Shown: positions 52,315 to 64,000, counted from the first letter of the stretch. The stretch is 64,000 bases of DNA from Mauremys mutica (GCF_020497125.1 NC_059072.1:301400781-301464780), one strand, 5' to 3'. The notes: generated by a model not told the origin, from the letters alone. Translations and numbers: made by a program.

Positions 52315-52687
52315 CAGGGCCGCCAAGAGTGGGGGCAAGTGGGGAAATTTGCCCCAGGCCCTGGACCCCGCAGGGGCCTCCACGGGAGTTTTCAGGGGCC
52401 CCCACAAGAGTTTTTGGCCGGTCTTTGGCGGCAGGTCCTTCAGTCTCGCTGAACACACCCAGAGTGAGTGAAGGGCCCGCTGCCGAAGACCTGGAGCTCC
52501 TTCTGGTCCGGGTCTTCGACGGCAATTCAGTGGCGAGGGCTCCTTCCACTCCGGGTCTTCGGCGGCAGTTCGGCGGTGGGTCCTTCACTCGCTCCGGGAC
52601 CCATCGCCGAAGTGCTCCGAAGACCCGGAGCAGAAGGACCCCCGCCGCTGAAGATCCCAGGCCCCCTGAATCCTCTGGGTGGCCCTG
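52315..52687. mobile_element. hAT-type MITE, 373 bp, perfect 8-bp target duplication
   Basis: The ends are CAGGGCCGCCAAGAG and CTCTGGGTGGCCCTG. GTAGTTTG flanks it at 52307-52314 and 52688-52695. The interior is GC-rich with repeated modules such as GGGTCTTCGGCGGCAGTTCG, GGTCTTCGACGGCAATTCAG and CCGAAGACCTGGAGC in both orientations. Three overlapping open frames on each strand are composition artefacts. Confidence 0.94.
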
Positions 52688-52695
52688 GTAGTTTG

Positions 52696-55611
52696 ATCAA
52701 AACATCCTCATCCATTATCTTGTCACCCCCTCCTTATTTTTACAAGGGATCGATGTGTTCCTGTACTGTCTCTTAGGAATGTGTTTACATAGTTACTTGA
52801 AAACTTGGTGTGTTCCCGTACCATCCTCTCAGGTCAGGCATGTGCTTAGTTGACACCCAGTATTGCTAGTCTATTAAGGCCTACTTTGGCTCACCATCTT
52901 TGGTTCATATTGTTTGCCATGTCTAGGACTCCAGCGAGGCCTTCACTACCAACTGGCCTTCAGTACTCACCATCATCTCTCCTAATACATCTTTTTTTTA
53001 TGTCAGAGTGTATCAAATATTATCACTGAAGAAACAACATGTCATCTTCTCATACAACAAAAACAGTTTCACTGATACAACTCCATCTACAACTTTCAAT
53101 GCTCCTTTCTTCAGTTCCTCTCTTTCTTGTTCTCTCCTGAGTCTACACAAATAATCTTACTGGTCAGAAACATTTAATTTCTCCTTCACTATCTATCTCC
53201 TTGTAATAGTAAGAATTAAAGAGTCAAAGATATTGCCAGTCCTAGCACACTGATAGTTGCATCTCTGTAGTGGATTTACCTACAGAGATGACAATTATCT
53301 TGTGTTCCTGCAAAAATGGCACAACCCCTTTAATTTTTTAAACTATATCATGAAATTCTAGCAACACATAAGCACTATGTCTCTAGTAAGAAAGCTGCAT
53401 AAACTCTGAAAAATGTACCCACGCAGATCTGAAAATGCTGAAAGCCGTTTCCTCTGTTATATGATGGTTTGGTACATACACAGTATATTGGTCAGTCATA
53501 AATAAAACAGGATTATGAGGGAATCAAAATACTTTTTTTAGTTAATCATCTTAACCCTATCGCAAGCTGCACACACTGAAACATTGAGAAGACACGGAAT
53601 CAGGCATCTTGTTCTACTTCAACATGTTCTGTATTTTATTAACATGTGTAAATTCCATTTTTTATCTGTCATCACCACAAGTTCCAAGTCATTTTTTTGT
53701 TTGAAAGATTATGAGGTCATGGCTTTCCTAACATGCTGTTCCACCAAGTAACAAATGACTACAGCATATAGATTGTGGCAGAAATACTTCTCATTCTCTT
53801 CTCAAAGAACTCCTAATTAGTTTCTAATTACATTGTTTGGCAGTTTATTTTACTACATGAAAAAGAAACCATGCTAAATTAATGCTGAGTCTTTTAAAAT
53901 TATTGGGTGAATCTGTCACATAAATGAAAGACTGACAGTACTGCTTAAAGATACAGGGCAAAAATTTCAGAAGCATCTAATGACTTAGGAACTAAGTCCT
54001 ATTGACTTTAATTTGTTACTTGTGACTTAGGCCCTCTTATAAATTTTATCCACTGTGTGGGACAGCATTATGTGAGCCCATGTAGATCTGCCAATGTACA
54101 TCAATTCTTGGATACAATATTGCTGCTATTCCAAATGCCGATGATAAAATATATTGTGACTTTTAGCGATATGAACAAACATCTGAGACAAGGATGAGTC
54201 TACCATAGTCATTTTCATTTGGGATCTAACCAGGATTTGAACTCAGGCTTTCAGAGTGAAACATTTAACCAGATTCAAGAACAATGTTTGACCATTTTAT
54301 ATTCCTGATCTCACCAAGCTGAAATGAGAACTGATTTACTCGAAAAATGAGCATCTCATGTACTAACTTGGATACATCTCAGAATACAGTTTCTTTTAAA
54401 TTAGCCCAGAGAGTCAATAATGGGAACAGAGCTGAAGGGAAGCCAAAGATTCTGATTTGCAAACAAGAGGGAGATTTTACGTGCAGAAGAAAACTTGAAA
54501 GGAACTGCATATGAAAGCAGAAAGATGATGATTTTCCACAGCCTTGGGCCTGCAAGCTAAACCAAATGTCAAATTTTCCTTAAGAAAGTACAGATCTGAG
54601 ATATCATAGCTCAGCTTTGTGGAAGAGACTGAACTGCTGGCTTTGTTTTACAGGTGAGCCACCTACGTCTAGTATTACTGTAACATATTACGTGATCTAA
54701 CATTTTGATACCTTGTGTCTTTACAGTGATTACAGAGTAAGTTCAATAATGGCAGAACTATTTTTGTTTGATAACGTGTCATCACTCTAAGGCCACACCA
54801 CTCACTGGTACAGATACTTTGAGCAACAGCACTAAAGGATGATTTGTTTGGGCAACAGATTATTTTTGCAAGCTACGGTCTCCCACATTTCTAGGGGAAG
54901 GAAAGAGGCACTTTGTACTGGATCTGCCTGCTTTAGGAGAAAGCTGGGATTGTTCCCACTTACCCTTTGTCTCTCTTCTCTAATTAGTTTGTAAAATCTT
55001 CAGGGCAGGGACTGTCTTTCGTTAGGCGTTTCTACAGTGCCTACAATGAGGCTCTGATTTCAGTCTTCATCTCTTTCAGAGTCCCTTGTTTTAGCCCACA
55101 GAGTAAAATTTGCAGGAATTTGGGGTTCTCCCCACCTGGTCTGACTCTCACAAATATGGTTATTCCAAATGCATGGATACTTAACAGGATGAGAATCGTT
55201 AGCGTTTTTAGCTCACCGATACCCTCATGTGGTCAGAATAAGCAATTATTCTCATAAAAGAAAAATATAGAAAATGTTACCCTTTCAATTAATGAACAAG
55301 AAAGTCTGTAGCTACATGTAGTCAACGATGTCATTTAAATATCTTCCCTTTTATCAGATACGAAGGATTGCAGCCATGTTCCGCACAAACTTCATGATAA
55401 ATATGGCATTTAATGTCATAGGCTCATTTTTCAAGGCAATGTTAAAGAATAAAACTCCCCTCTACCCCATCAACACTAACTGAAAAATATTTCAGACAAA
55501 GGATAAAATTTTCCAAAGCACTTAAGTGACCCTAACTCTCCTTTCAAAAAATATTACAAGCTCTTAGACCCTAAGTCTAACTGAAAATGGGACTTCAGCT
55601 TCTAAACGCCA
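52696..55611. other. VWA8: VWA8 intron, mostly featureless
   Basis: 53990-54050 (GTCCTATTGACTTTAATTTG, GTGACTTAGGCCC) and 55500-55611 look like a common old interspersed repeat with a CCTAAGTC word. Boundaries cannot be set. Confidence 0.4.
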
Positions 55612-55742
55612 AATATCAGAGAGGTAGCCGTGTTAGTCTGGTTCTGTAAAAGCAGCAAAGAATCCTGTGGCACCTTATAGACTAACAGACGTTTTGCAGC
55701 ATGAGCTTTCGTGGGTGAATACCCACTTCCTCAGATGCAAGT
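55612..55742 (-). mobile_element. Penelope-like 3' end
   Basis: The plus strand ATATCAGAGAGGTAGCCGTG, then TTAGTCTGGTTCTGTAAAAG, CCTGTGGCACCTTATAGACT and GCTTTCGTGGGTGAATACCC, is the inverse of the element. Its terminus lies at 55612 on the minus strand. It is the best-preserved copy of this subfamily here and interrupts an older repeat. Confidence 0.7.
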
Positions 55743-56380
55743 CACTTTTGAAAGTATTTGGGAGCTTTTTATAATTTTACCCCCAGTTCAACAAGCTGGG
55801 TTCCAAACTGAGTTGATGCATGTGAGCACAAGATTGAACCAATGTCTTTTCTGGGTGTAGAGCATTTGCAAGTTGCAATCATATAACAGTCATTAGGTCT
55901 CAATAACACCTAACTCTAGAAGTAATTTGAGCAACTAAGCTTTTTTTGTGCTAAACTTCCTCGAGCAGTATAGTATTTTACAGCTGCAGGAAATTAATGG
56001 AAATAATAAATGAGTTGGATAAAAATAAAAGTATTAACCCACTTAAAGGGTGAATAACTTACTATAGAGTCGCTTATGCACAATTGAAGAGAGGAAGGAA
56101 AAAAGGATGCTCCAGGACTTCCTGAAAATTATGGAGAATTGAGTATGCAACTACAATTTATCTGCCCTCAGACTACACGAGAGGAAAGGGGGACATCTCA
56201 GGGGATAAAGGAAAAGACACTGCCATTAAAAAAAAACAACAAAAAACTCTCTAGGATTCTTTTCCTTCAATAATACACTGAACTTAATGTTGTTCTGGAT
56301 TTACTCCAAAGTAATTAAGAGTAACTCCCTTGAATTGCATTGTAACTATGTGCAAAATAAGTGTTGCCCATCTTTGGATC
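55743..56380. other. VWA8: VWA8 intron, nothing recognised
   Basis: AT-rich and non-coding. The first bases continue the older repeat split by the Penelope-like insertion. Confidence 0.4.
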
Positions 56381-56382
56381 TC

Positions 56383-56505
56383 GAAGTGCTTTACAACATT
56401 AATTAATATACCATCACAGCACCCTGGTGAAGTAGCTATCAAGCCCATTTTACAGATGAGGATACTGAGGCACAGACTACTTAAATGACTTTCCCCTGAC
56501 TCCAG
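56383..56505 (+). mobile_element. MIR (core-SINE) 3' half
   Basis: Has GTGCTTTACAACATTAATTA, then AGCCCATTTTACAGATGAGG, ATACTGAGGCACAGACTACT and TTAAATGACTTTCCCC, the familiar MIR 3' segment. Confidence 0.78.
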
Positions 56506-57018
56506 CTGGGGTTCCCAGGGATGCTGCTGCAGAGTGGGGATCTTGTTAGACCCCTTAGTCTTGGTTCAAGCTAGGGGTTCAGGCACTGATAGGCTTCCTG
56601 TGGAGCTGTGAAGCCTGAAACACCAGCAGGTTTCCAATGGAAACCAGTCTGTGTTGCAATGAAAGTTTTTTCAAATTTGTAATAGATTTAGTGAAACATT
56701 TTACTACAAGGCATTGGCATTTTTCAATGAAACTATGTTTCACCTGAATTTCCAATGACCTCTACTGGGAATACAAGACTGAAGACCCTTAAAACTAATC
56801 TTTCCTCAATGTGTGATGAGGTTAAGGATTTGCTGTCTTTCTCTCCTGATCAATCATTAGTCTATGAAAATTCTCATTTTAGGTTTCTCCCCCTCACTTT
56901 TTTTCTCCCATTTCTCCCTGCAGTTTGAACTATTGCTATTTACAATTACGAGTCTTAGATATTGTTGCTGAATTCTAAAACTTTTGTTCTCCTGACTCTG
57001 AAGACTAGGTCTCTTTAA

Positions 57019-57145
57019 GGCTATGTCTACAGTACAAACTAAGGGTTTGATTTCCTCTGCCCGTGTACATATAACCATGCTAGCTCTCATCGAACTCTGG
57101 GAGCGGCAGCGGAGGCATTGCTGAGCTGTGCTGAGTAAAAGCTAC
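57019..57145. mobile_element. Truncated Harbinger-like MITE (left end)
   Basis: GGCTATGTCTACAGTAC follows a TAA, as in the turtle Harbinger-type ends (GGCTATGTCTACACT). Downstream words CTCTGGGAGCGGCAGCGG fit such an interior. No right terminal repeat was found. Confidence 0.5.
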
Positions 57146-58239
57146 AATATTTTTTTTCTGGGAGGTTGCAGTAAATTTATATCTTCGGACGTGTTACTGG
57201 TAACAGATTAATTCAACCATACTTGGGGTGCATATTTCAGTGGTCTGCATGCACTGTGCCGCATATTTTAGTGCAAAATGTGAAGATTACAGAATGAAAA
57301 GGAGAGTCTCTATTAGCGCTCACATTTTCTAATATATTTCAAATGTTATACAGTGAAACTAATTTATGGCTTATTATTCACTTGCAGCTAAATCTTGCAC
57401 CATGTATGCAAAAGGTCCTAAAGGCGGGGGAAAAAAGTGCTTTAGTTTTGGTGGGCTGAGGACAAGACAGGAAGGATGAAGGGAGCCTTCAAGTGTTCCG
57501 TGCACCCTAATGGGTAGGGGGACTTGGGGAAGGAGCTAGTGGATCACAACTGCACGGGTCTCAGAATCAAACAACCCTGGGAGAGGCGAACAGGAGGTTA
57601 AGGGGCTACTGCAGTCATGAGGCTCCTCTTTTTGGTGACTGGAGGGCACTCTATGAAACCCTACAGTGGGCAGCCCATTGGCAGAGTTTTGACCTTTAGG
57701 AGTTAACTCTTGCAAGGGAAAACAGATGTATATTTATTTTTCATGTAACTATATCGCCTACAAATTTTAATGTTCCTTTAAAAATATCAGTCTGAAATAA
57801 TGTGGGTCTACAAACACTATTATACACTAATCGCAACTGTCTGGTTATTTTGTGGCATTGTTACATGGCAGAGTTAAGATTGTTTGGATGCCTTACCTGT
57901 ACATTTCCATACCTTAACGTGCTTGGATTTCTTGTAAGTTTATCCCTACCTCTGAATTTCCTGAGTTTATAATGCTTATTTTTGGGATAATAAATTACTG
58001 ATGTTACTCAACTTTAACAGTTTTTATGAGAGTATATATATTTTAAATGTTTCTAAGTACACAACTTGCATCCATATTTGTTCACTCACAATTCCCTCAA
58101 ATCTAATAAATGTCAATAAATTGTTTGCAGAAGAAAGCTTGAATCTTGGGGGGCGATAATCTCACTATGCAAAGCTGCCAAACCCACTCAAACGCAGTCT
58201 AATCAAGAGAAGCTCTCTCATTATTGCATGATTTCTCAG
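57146..58239. other. VWA8: VWA8 intron, nothing recognised
   Basis: Non-coding. No terminal repeats or coding signal supported. Confidence 0.45.
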
Positions 58240-58242
58240 TTA

Positions 58243-58504
58243 GGGTACATCTACACTGCAATAAAAAATCCATGGCACAGCTGCAGCTAATCCAGGTCAG
58301 CTGGCTCAGGCGGAGGGGCTAAAAATTGCAATGTAGATGTTTGGGCTTGGATCTGGGCTTGGGCTGGAGCCCGGGCTCTGAAACCCTGCGAGGGGGAGGG
58401 TCTCAGAGCCCAGGGTCCAGCCTGAGCCCCATGGGCCCAAGTCAATTAACCAGGGCTCTGAGATTCTGAGACACAGGGTTTTTTTATTGCAGTATATGTG
58501 CACC
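58243..58504. mobile_element. Harbinger-like MITE, 262 bp
   Basis: The left end GGGTACATCTACACTGCAAT (after TTA at 58240) pairs with the right end TTATTGCAGTATATGTGCAC and C. The interior is a GC-rich palindrome around GGAGCCCGGGCTCTG and CAGAGCCCAGGG. The right TTA duplication is degraded. Confidence 0.75.
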
Positions 58505-58984
58505 TCTAGGCACATAAAAGCAAAGGGCATTAAATTGTTTAGTTATTGGTGGAGGGGATTGTTAATTATTGTGAACAGAAACATATTGTCCTTTTCAATG
58601 TTTGAGCTGGGCAATATGATAAAATTAGTTGGTATTTTATGTGGCTATGTTTAAAAGACATCATGTTCTCTGACTTGTTCTTTTGAGTGCTGTGAGGAGA
58701 GCTGTGAAGCCATTTTGCTTTGCTGCATATTAATTTGAGAAAAATCAATTTACTCAGTTACCTTGAATTTTGCTCAAACTGTCTATATTGTACTCTTCAC
58801 AATAGCAAGCATGTGCTTTATGCTCTAGCTCTGAGTTAATTGGTCTTGATACCCCAGATCTGGCCACATTACAACATAAAGATTTAACATCCAAAGTCTT
58901 AGGCAATCTTTTGCAGGCATTTTCAGTTTCTTCAGTGTGAGGATGTCAGGACTCCTAGATTCTATTTCAAATTTTCCTACAGAT

Positions 58985-59125
58985 TTGATGTGAACTTGAG
59001 CAAGTTACCTGACTTCTCTTTGTCTTGGTCTCCCCATATGCAAAGCGGTGATAATACTTACCTCACACAGATCTCATGAAGAGTAGATATGCCTGTAAGG
59101 TTCTCTGAAATGTGAAGTATTGTAT
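58985..59125 (-). mobile_element. MIR fragment
   Basis: TGAGCAAGTTACCTGACTTC, then GGTCTCCCCATATGCAAAGC and GATAATACTTACCTCAC, follow the reversed MIR consensus as I remember it. Confidence 0.7.
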
Positions 59126-62083
59126 AAGGATAAAGCATTAACTTTCCCAGTTACCTGGGTAAAGGCACAGCCAGATTCATGTTTTGTGGGAACACTGGTT
59201 GAGTGTCACATTAATAAAGTGCCAACTGGCCAGTACTGAGGCCAAAAAGACCATAACCCTCCATGATGTTTCTCTTTACTGAAAACAAATAAGTAAAACA
59301 ATCAACCATTCTTGAGAGGGATGAGTCCACCATGAGGTGTGGTGGTTGGCACAAAACACCTCATCATGGTGTACAGTGGGATGACCAATAGTCTTCTGCG
59401 ATGTCCAATTTAATGGGAGCATGAAGATAAAGATTTCTTAAAGTTGGTTGACAAAAGTCTGAATGTCTCTACAGAGTAGAGTAGTGGAGGGTTGGACATT
59501 TGCCTGGTTTGGCCTCTCTGCCATGGGCAGTAAGAGGGACCCGAGGGAGGTTTGTGGCTGCTCTGCACTTTGTGCCCTCCAACAGAAACTGCTCTTCAGA
59601 AGACTATGTGCATGAGATGCATGTGCACCTACGATGGGATGCACACTGACACATATTTCAAGAAAAAAACTCTACTCTCCAACTACCACTGTTTGGGATA
59701 GAGCAGCTCACTTCAGCAAACACTCGTGGTGCCCAGAGCACAGAAACTGCCTTGAATCTAATGGACAAGTTTTTATGGTGGTATTGTATAGATTGAGACT
59801 GAGAATTTGGCCACATTTCACAATGGATCACTTAGCAGCACAGCTACAAAGACAAAAATACCATGAAGATACGAGAGTGCATTGGCCAGATGTCTCTGGT
59901 AAGCCACCAGTGGCAGCGTAGTTTTGGATTTTGGGGGTCTGCAATGTGTGGGAAATTTTTTACACATCTTTTGCAATTTTTTTAACCCAAGCACTTTATT
60001 TGCACTTGTATTTACCAGGGACTGGTGTTTCAGATGTTTTATTTAGGCTTCTGAAAGTGTTAACATTTTGACTATAATTTTCTATACATGGAAGTCTGAC
60101 CCTGAGTCTAAGTAAAGCAAGTTTCATGTTCCAGTTTTGGCAGCAATTTACAACAGTAAAATGTGAAGAGTACTGACCACATGGAATGTTGCTAGATGAC
60201 AACTTATCAGAAATGTGTAATTTATTTTAATTCTGTATTTGGAGATGGAAAGCTAGCTCTGAATGTTTCAGGTATATAAAGTACCTGATGTATAATCACA
60301 GATTATTAAACTCTGTGCAACTTCTAAAATGTATCTCAAAGCTTGCTTTTATATAAATATTGTGGTGTGAGTGGAGGAACCCTCTATTCTGAAGTCACTG
60401 AAAACTAGATGGGACATAAGATTCAATATTGTGCTATAGGAGACAAACAGGCACTGGTAGAATTGAATTCTATTTCTAATGTCTAGGTTTGCCCTCTAAT
60501 AGCAACCAACTAAACTTACTGAGGGGTCTATGTACATTGCCCTAAAACATTTAGGGTATATGTGTGTGTGGGGGGGGTTGTTTGTTTTTTTAAATGGGTG
60601 CCTAAAGGAAAGCTTTTAAGCCCATACTCAGGCACCTCATAAAGTGCCATATTTTCAAAAGCGCTGGACTCGCAGAACATCTAGTAACTCCACTGACATA
60701 AAGGGGTGCCCAGCACTTTTGAAAATCTGGCCACTTTACTGGGTGCCTAAATATAATCGTGGAAGCCCAACTTCAGACACCCACATGTAAACATTTTGGC
60801 ATATTATATAAAATCCCTGACACACACAGAGTCCAAACATTTTATGAAATAGGGAAAACTTACAATTACTTTTAACAAGTAATTTTACTTTTAGAAACTA
60901 TTTTTTGTAGCCTCACAGTTTCAGCAGCTTGAACACTGAGTGTATGTACAATACGAAACAAATATTGACAGATTTGAAGGCTAACAAAAGATTATACCAC
61001 TGGATCCCAATTGATGAATACAAAGGCAAAATGGAACAGTTGTGTTTTTGCCTAAAACCTATCCATATTTGTTTAGCCTCCTGGACTGCTGTAGCTAAAG
61101 AAAGTTCAGAGAGAGTCCTTGTTGACATTTTATTTAAATACTGTTTGCTTTCCGTTTGTTTGCCCGTTTATGTGCATACTGCCTAGTTCTGAGGTTTAAC
61201 GCCTGCTTGCGGAAACCAAAGCACAAGTCCAGAAGCTAAAACTAAAACTAGTTTGGAGGCCTGTCCCCAGCTATCAGAACATACTTCCTGTCAGAGACTT
61301 CTCACCATTTTGCTTCAAAGGACAGAACCCTTGCAGACATGTTGTGGTGTTTGGTGGAGGGGTCAGAAATATCTCATTAAATACCCGGGAAAAGTCCAAC
61401 AACTTGAACAAATGTGATTGCAAGGCACTTTTGATTCTTCACATGTGTGTATTAAGCAATATTTAGATGCAGCTTTTTTAGCAGAGCAGCTTGTCTGTAT
61501 CTCCTGAAGCCAAAGTTAAATTCACATTTCTTATTTCTTGCTTTCAGATACGGTAATAATTTTTACTTTTGATAGGGGATAACTTGAGAACATATTATGC
61601 ATTGCAATATCATCCCTTAGCTAATGAAAATAAATACCATGTATAAAACAAAGCTATTACGTCTATGTCCATTAAAAGGCTAACCTCATATGGAAAAAGT
61701 GCCTTCTCACTTCCCTACACCAGGTAAACTTGTATTTCACAATGTGCACATATTGTGTGCCAACATCTTTTTTAAAAGATAAGTTAAATGCTAAATGCTA
61801 AATTATTTACTTGCTGCTCTATAAAATGCTGTATGCTGAAAATAATGCATTTTGCAGCAAGTGTGATTTGTAAGTGTGGTATAAAGTTGAAAAATGCGCA
61901 GAAATGAATATGGTCTGAGTTTCCAGACCAAAATGTGGGGTTTCTTCTCAACCTTTCAGTTCAAATCAATGTTATATAATTTTAAAATCTGACAGTGCCC
62001 TGACAGGAGACGTATTATCTGCATTGTCAGAAGGAAGAAGTAGATGTGCTAAGAGGACTTTTCTATCTCTAACTTTTAGAATC
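59126..62083. other. VWA8: VWA8 intron, mostly featureless
   Basis: 60640-60790 (CTTTTGAAAATCTGGCCACT, GGGTGCCTAAATATAAT) looks like an old interspersed repeat. A 95-codon frame at 59634-59921 (+) ends near GGTAAGC but has no recognised content. Confidence 0.4.
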
Positions 62084-62086
62084 TTA

Positions 62087-62382
62087 GGCCTGGTCTACAC
62101 TAAAAAGGGGGTTCGAATTAGGGTACGCAAATTCAGCTACGTGAATAGCGTAGCTGAATTCGAAGTACCCTAATTCGAACTACTCACCCGTCCAGACGCG
62201 ACGGGGTCGAACTCCACGGCTCCCCCGTCGACTCCACCACCGCCGTTTGCAGTGGTGGAGTACCGGAGTCGACCGCGGCGCTTCAGGAGTTCGAACTATC
62301 GCATCTAGATCAGACGCAATAGTTCGAACTCCGAGAAGTCGAACTCACCGCGTCGACCCGGACGGTAAGTGTAGACGTACCC
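62087..62382. mobile_element. Harbinger-like MITE, 296 bp, built of nested hairpins
   Basis: TTA flanks it at 62084-62086 and 62383-62385. The ends are GGCCTGGTCTACACT and AGTGTAGACGTACCC (AGTGTAGAC fully shared). Three internal palindromes: GTTCGAATTAGGGTAC against GTACCCTAATTCGAAC, with AATTCAGCTACG inside; GTCGACTCCACCAC against GTGGTGGAGTACCGGAGTCG; and GGAGTTCGAACTATCGC against GCAATAGTTCGAACTCC. It is CpG-rich and the 65-codon frame across it is a by-product. Confidence 0.92.
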
Positions 62383-62742
62383 TTATAGCCAACAAAGTGG
62401 CAACATGTCTGGTAGTTAGGAAGATTTGGTGTCAAGAGAACTAAATTCTATGACTAACTTGCCACTGAGTTACTCTGTGAGCTTGGGAAAATCCTGTAGC
62501 CTTTCTGTAATACTTATTACTCAATGTTGTAATGTGCTTTGACATTTTCAGATGAAGGATACTTCGCAAGCACAAAGTAGATTTTTTTAAAAATATTCAT
62601 CTGAGTTGACTGAAATTCTAGTAATTCGATGAGACTGAATCAAAAGAGAGCTACAGAACAAACTAATTAAAGCCAGTAATCCTGACACTGTTCTTCTAAG
62701 ATAAGGACAGCAATATTTTGCTATTAACCACATCAACCAAAA

Positions 62743-62897
62743 ACAATGAGGAGTCTGGCACCTTAAAGACTAACAGAGATTTATTTATAAATATATATAT
62801 ATATGAATAAATCTGTTAGTCTTTAAGATGCGACCGGACTGCTCGTTGTTTTTGTGGCTACAGACTAACACGGCTACCCCTCTGATACTTGATACAC
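62743..62897 (-). mobile_element. Fold-back Penelope-like 3' end with perfect 12-bp target duplication (copy D)
   Basis: CATCAACCAAAA flanks it at 62731-62742 and 62898-62909. The right part in plus reads GACTAACACGGCTACCCCTC then TGATAC, the family terminus. The left arm AGGAGTCTGGCACCTTAAAG, ACTAACAGAGATTTATT is the inverse of the right arm AATAAATCTGTTAGTCTTTA, AGATGCGACCGGACTGCTC. An AT run near 62793-62804 joins the arms. The intact duplication proves a single insertion event. Confidence 0.8.
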
Positions 62898-62909
62898 CAT
62901 CAACCAAAA

Positions 62910-64000
62910 TGCTTTGATTAAAACCGACTATATTTGGCCATTAGATGGCACTAGCACTACTTTACTGACAATGAAAATGTCTGGCATTGGTAAAGCAATA
63001 AATAACACAAATGTGGTACTGGAAGAGTGTTTTCTTTTCTCATGACTTTTATGAAAGGCATTCGCTGAGCTCCAGTAACAAGAACAGGTCAGTGGTTGCA
63101 CAAATTTCTATAAATGCAGAACATCTTGTAGAACGGGAGTTGGGGGTAGGAAGAGCGAGTGAAAGGAGAATTGTACTTTCTGCCTACTACATCCAATTTA
63201 TACTTTCGGGCTACTGGATCTCTTGAAAATAATGTGGAAAGATTTTATTTAGAAAATCTTAAATCTACTATCACATTTGAAAGTGCTAGAAAAGGGGTTA
63301 TACAGATTGATAACCGAAATAGTTATAATTACATATAAAGACTACAAAGAGACAAAAAGGGAGTACCATATTTATGGCCACATGGGGCTATATAGAGGTG
63401 TGTATATATACTGCACAGCATGGACACTTGGAAATTTATGACAAAAGCTGGGATTGAACTCAAATCCTTCTGAATCTCCTGTCCTACTGATTCAAGTATA
63501 GGAAAACTTCTTTTAACTAACAGTCTACAGATTGAGACATTTGAATAGTGCTGATTCTGTCCATTATATTGCTGTAGTGCACATACACACTAGCTGATTC
63601 AGGTGTGTATATATTTTGTGTGCGCACGCATGCCTATACACACACAGTACTCACAGATATTTATATTTTTTTTACTTACATATTGTATATTGTAATTATC
63701 TACAAATCTATTCAGCAATGGAATTTGCAGACACTTATAATTTGGCCCAATCTGCCTAGATTCTCATGGGGACAGCAAAAGACACCACTCTCAAAACTGG
63801 ACCATTCTCCTGAAAAATTTAAAGTCCCTTTTCCAAAGTATGGAGGTGGTACAGCTCTTAAAATAATTCCCAATAATTTCTCTGAATATTGGAAAAATAC
63901 CTATTTTGGAAAGCTATCGTGAGGCAGAAAGCAAGCTTGGAAAATTTCAGCCCAAATGGTTAAAGTCTAGTAAAAATGCAAACTGAAAACAGGAGGATTT
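62910..64000. other. VWA8: VWA8 intron to the window end, nothing recognised
   Basis: AT-rich. A TG/CA-rich tract occurs at 63603-63650. The open frame at 63605-63922 (+) is low complexity at its start and has no support. Confidence 0.4.

Noticed and set aside
52193..52776. Overlapping 62-131-codon Pro/Arg/Ser-rich frames
   Set aside because: They are contained in the 373-bp MITE with repeated modules. No start, splice or conservation evidence.
59634..59921. 95-codon plus-strand frame ending near GGTAAGC
   Set aside because: No recognisable domain, no acceptor, and antisense to VWA8. A single donor-like site is weak evidence.
1..64000. CRISPR array, bacterial operon or phage defence system
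   Set aside because: No regularly spaced repeats or dense coding. Intron structure and repeats are clearly vertebrate.

Overview
This is nuclear DNA from a vertebrate, most likely a cryptodiran turtle. The evidence is the repeat mix: CR1 LINEs of several ages, a tRNA-headed SINE with a CR1-like tail (tortoise Pol III SINE type), Penelope-like element 3' ends, DIRS and Ty3/Gypsy remains, many hAT- and Harbinger-type MITEs, and old MIR copies. The species call is an inference from repeats remembered from turtle genomes.

The one host gene I can support is VWA8 (von Willebrand factor A domain-containing protein 8) on the minus strand. Eight coding exons lie between 37192 and 10826. They join in phase with consensus GT/AG junctions into 368 codons plus a stop. 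They carry the C-terminal VWA domain with an intact metal-binding (MIDAS) signature. The 5' exons must lie beyond 64000. About 26.8 kb of the upstream intron shows no convincing exon.

Layout. 1-1480: broken DIRS element, minus strand. 1500-4748: long CR1 with a Penelope-like 3' end inside it. 4749-10825: MITEs, a fold-back Penelope insertion and the VWA8 3' flank. 10826-37192: VWA8 exons, with introns holding CR1 copies, MITEs, a long hairpin, two diverged direct duplications, a Gypsy fragment and fold-back Penelope pieces. 37193-64000: one long VWA8 intron holding CR1, two or three LTR-like units, an LTR nested in a CR1, hAT MITEs with 8-bp target duplications, Harbinger-like MITEs, MIR copies and a fourth fold-back insertion.

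The most unusual signal is a set of four inverted (fold-back) Penelope-like insertions. In all four the element's 3' terminus is at an outer edge, as twin priming predicts. Three of them share almost the same internal priming point. I found no bacterial-type system, CRISPR array or functional RNA gene, and no intact mobile-element gene. All transposon coding remains are disrupted.
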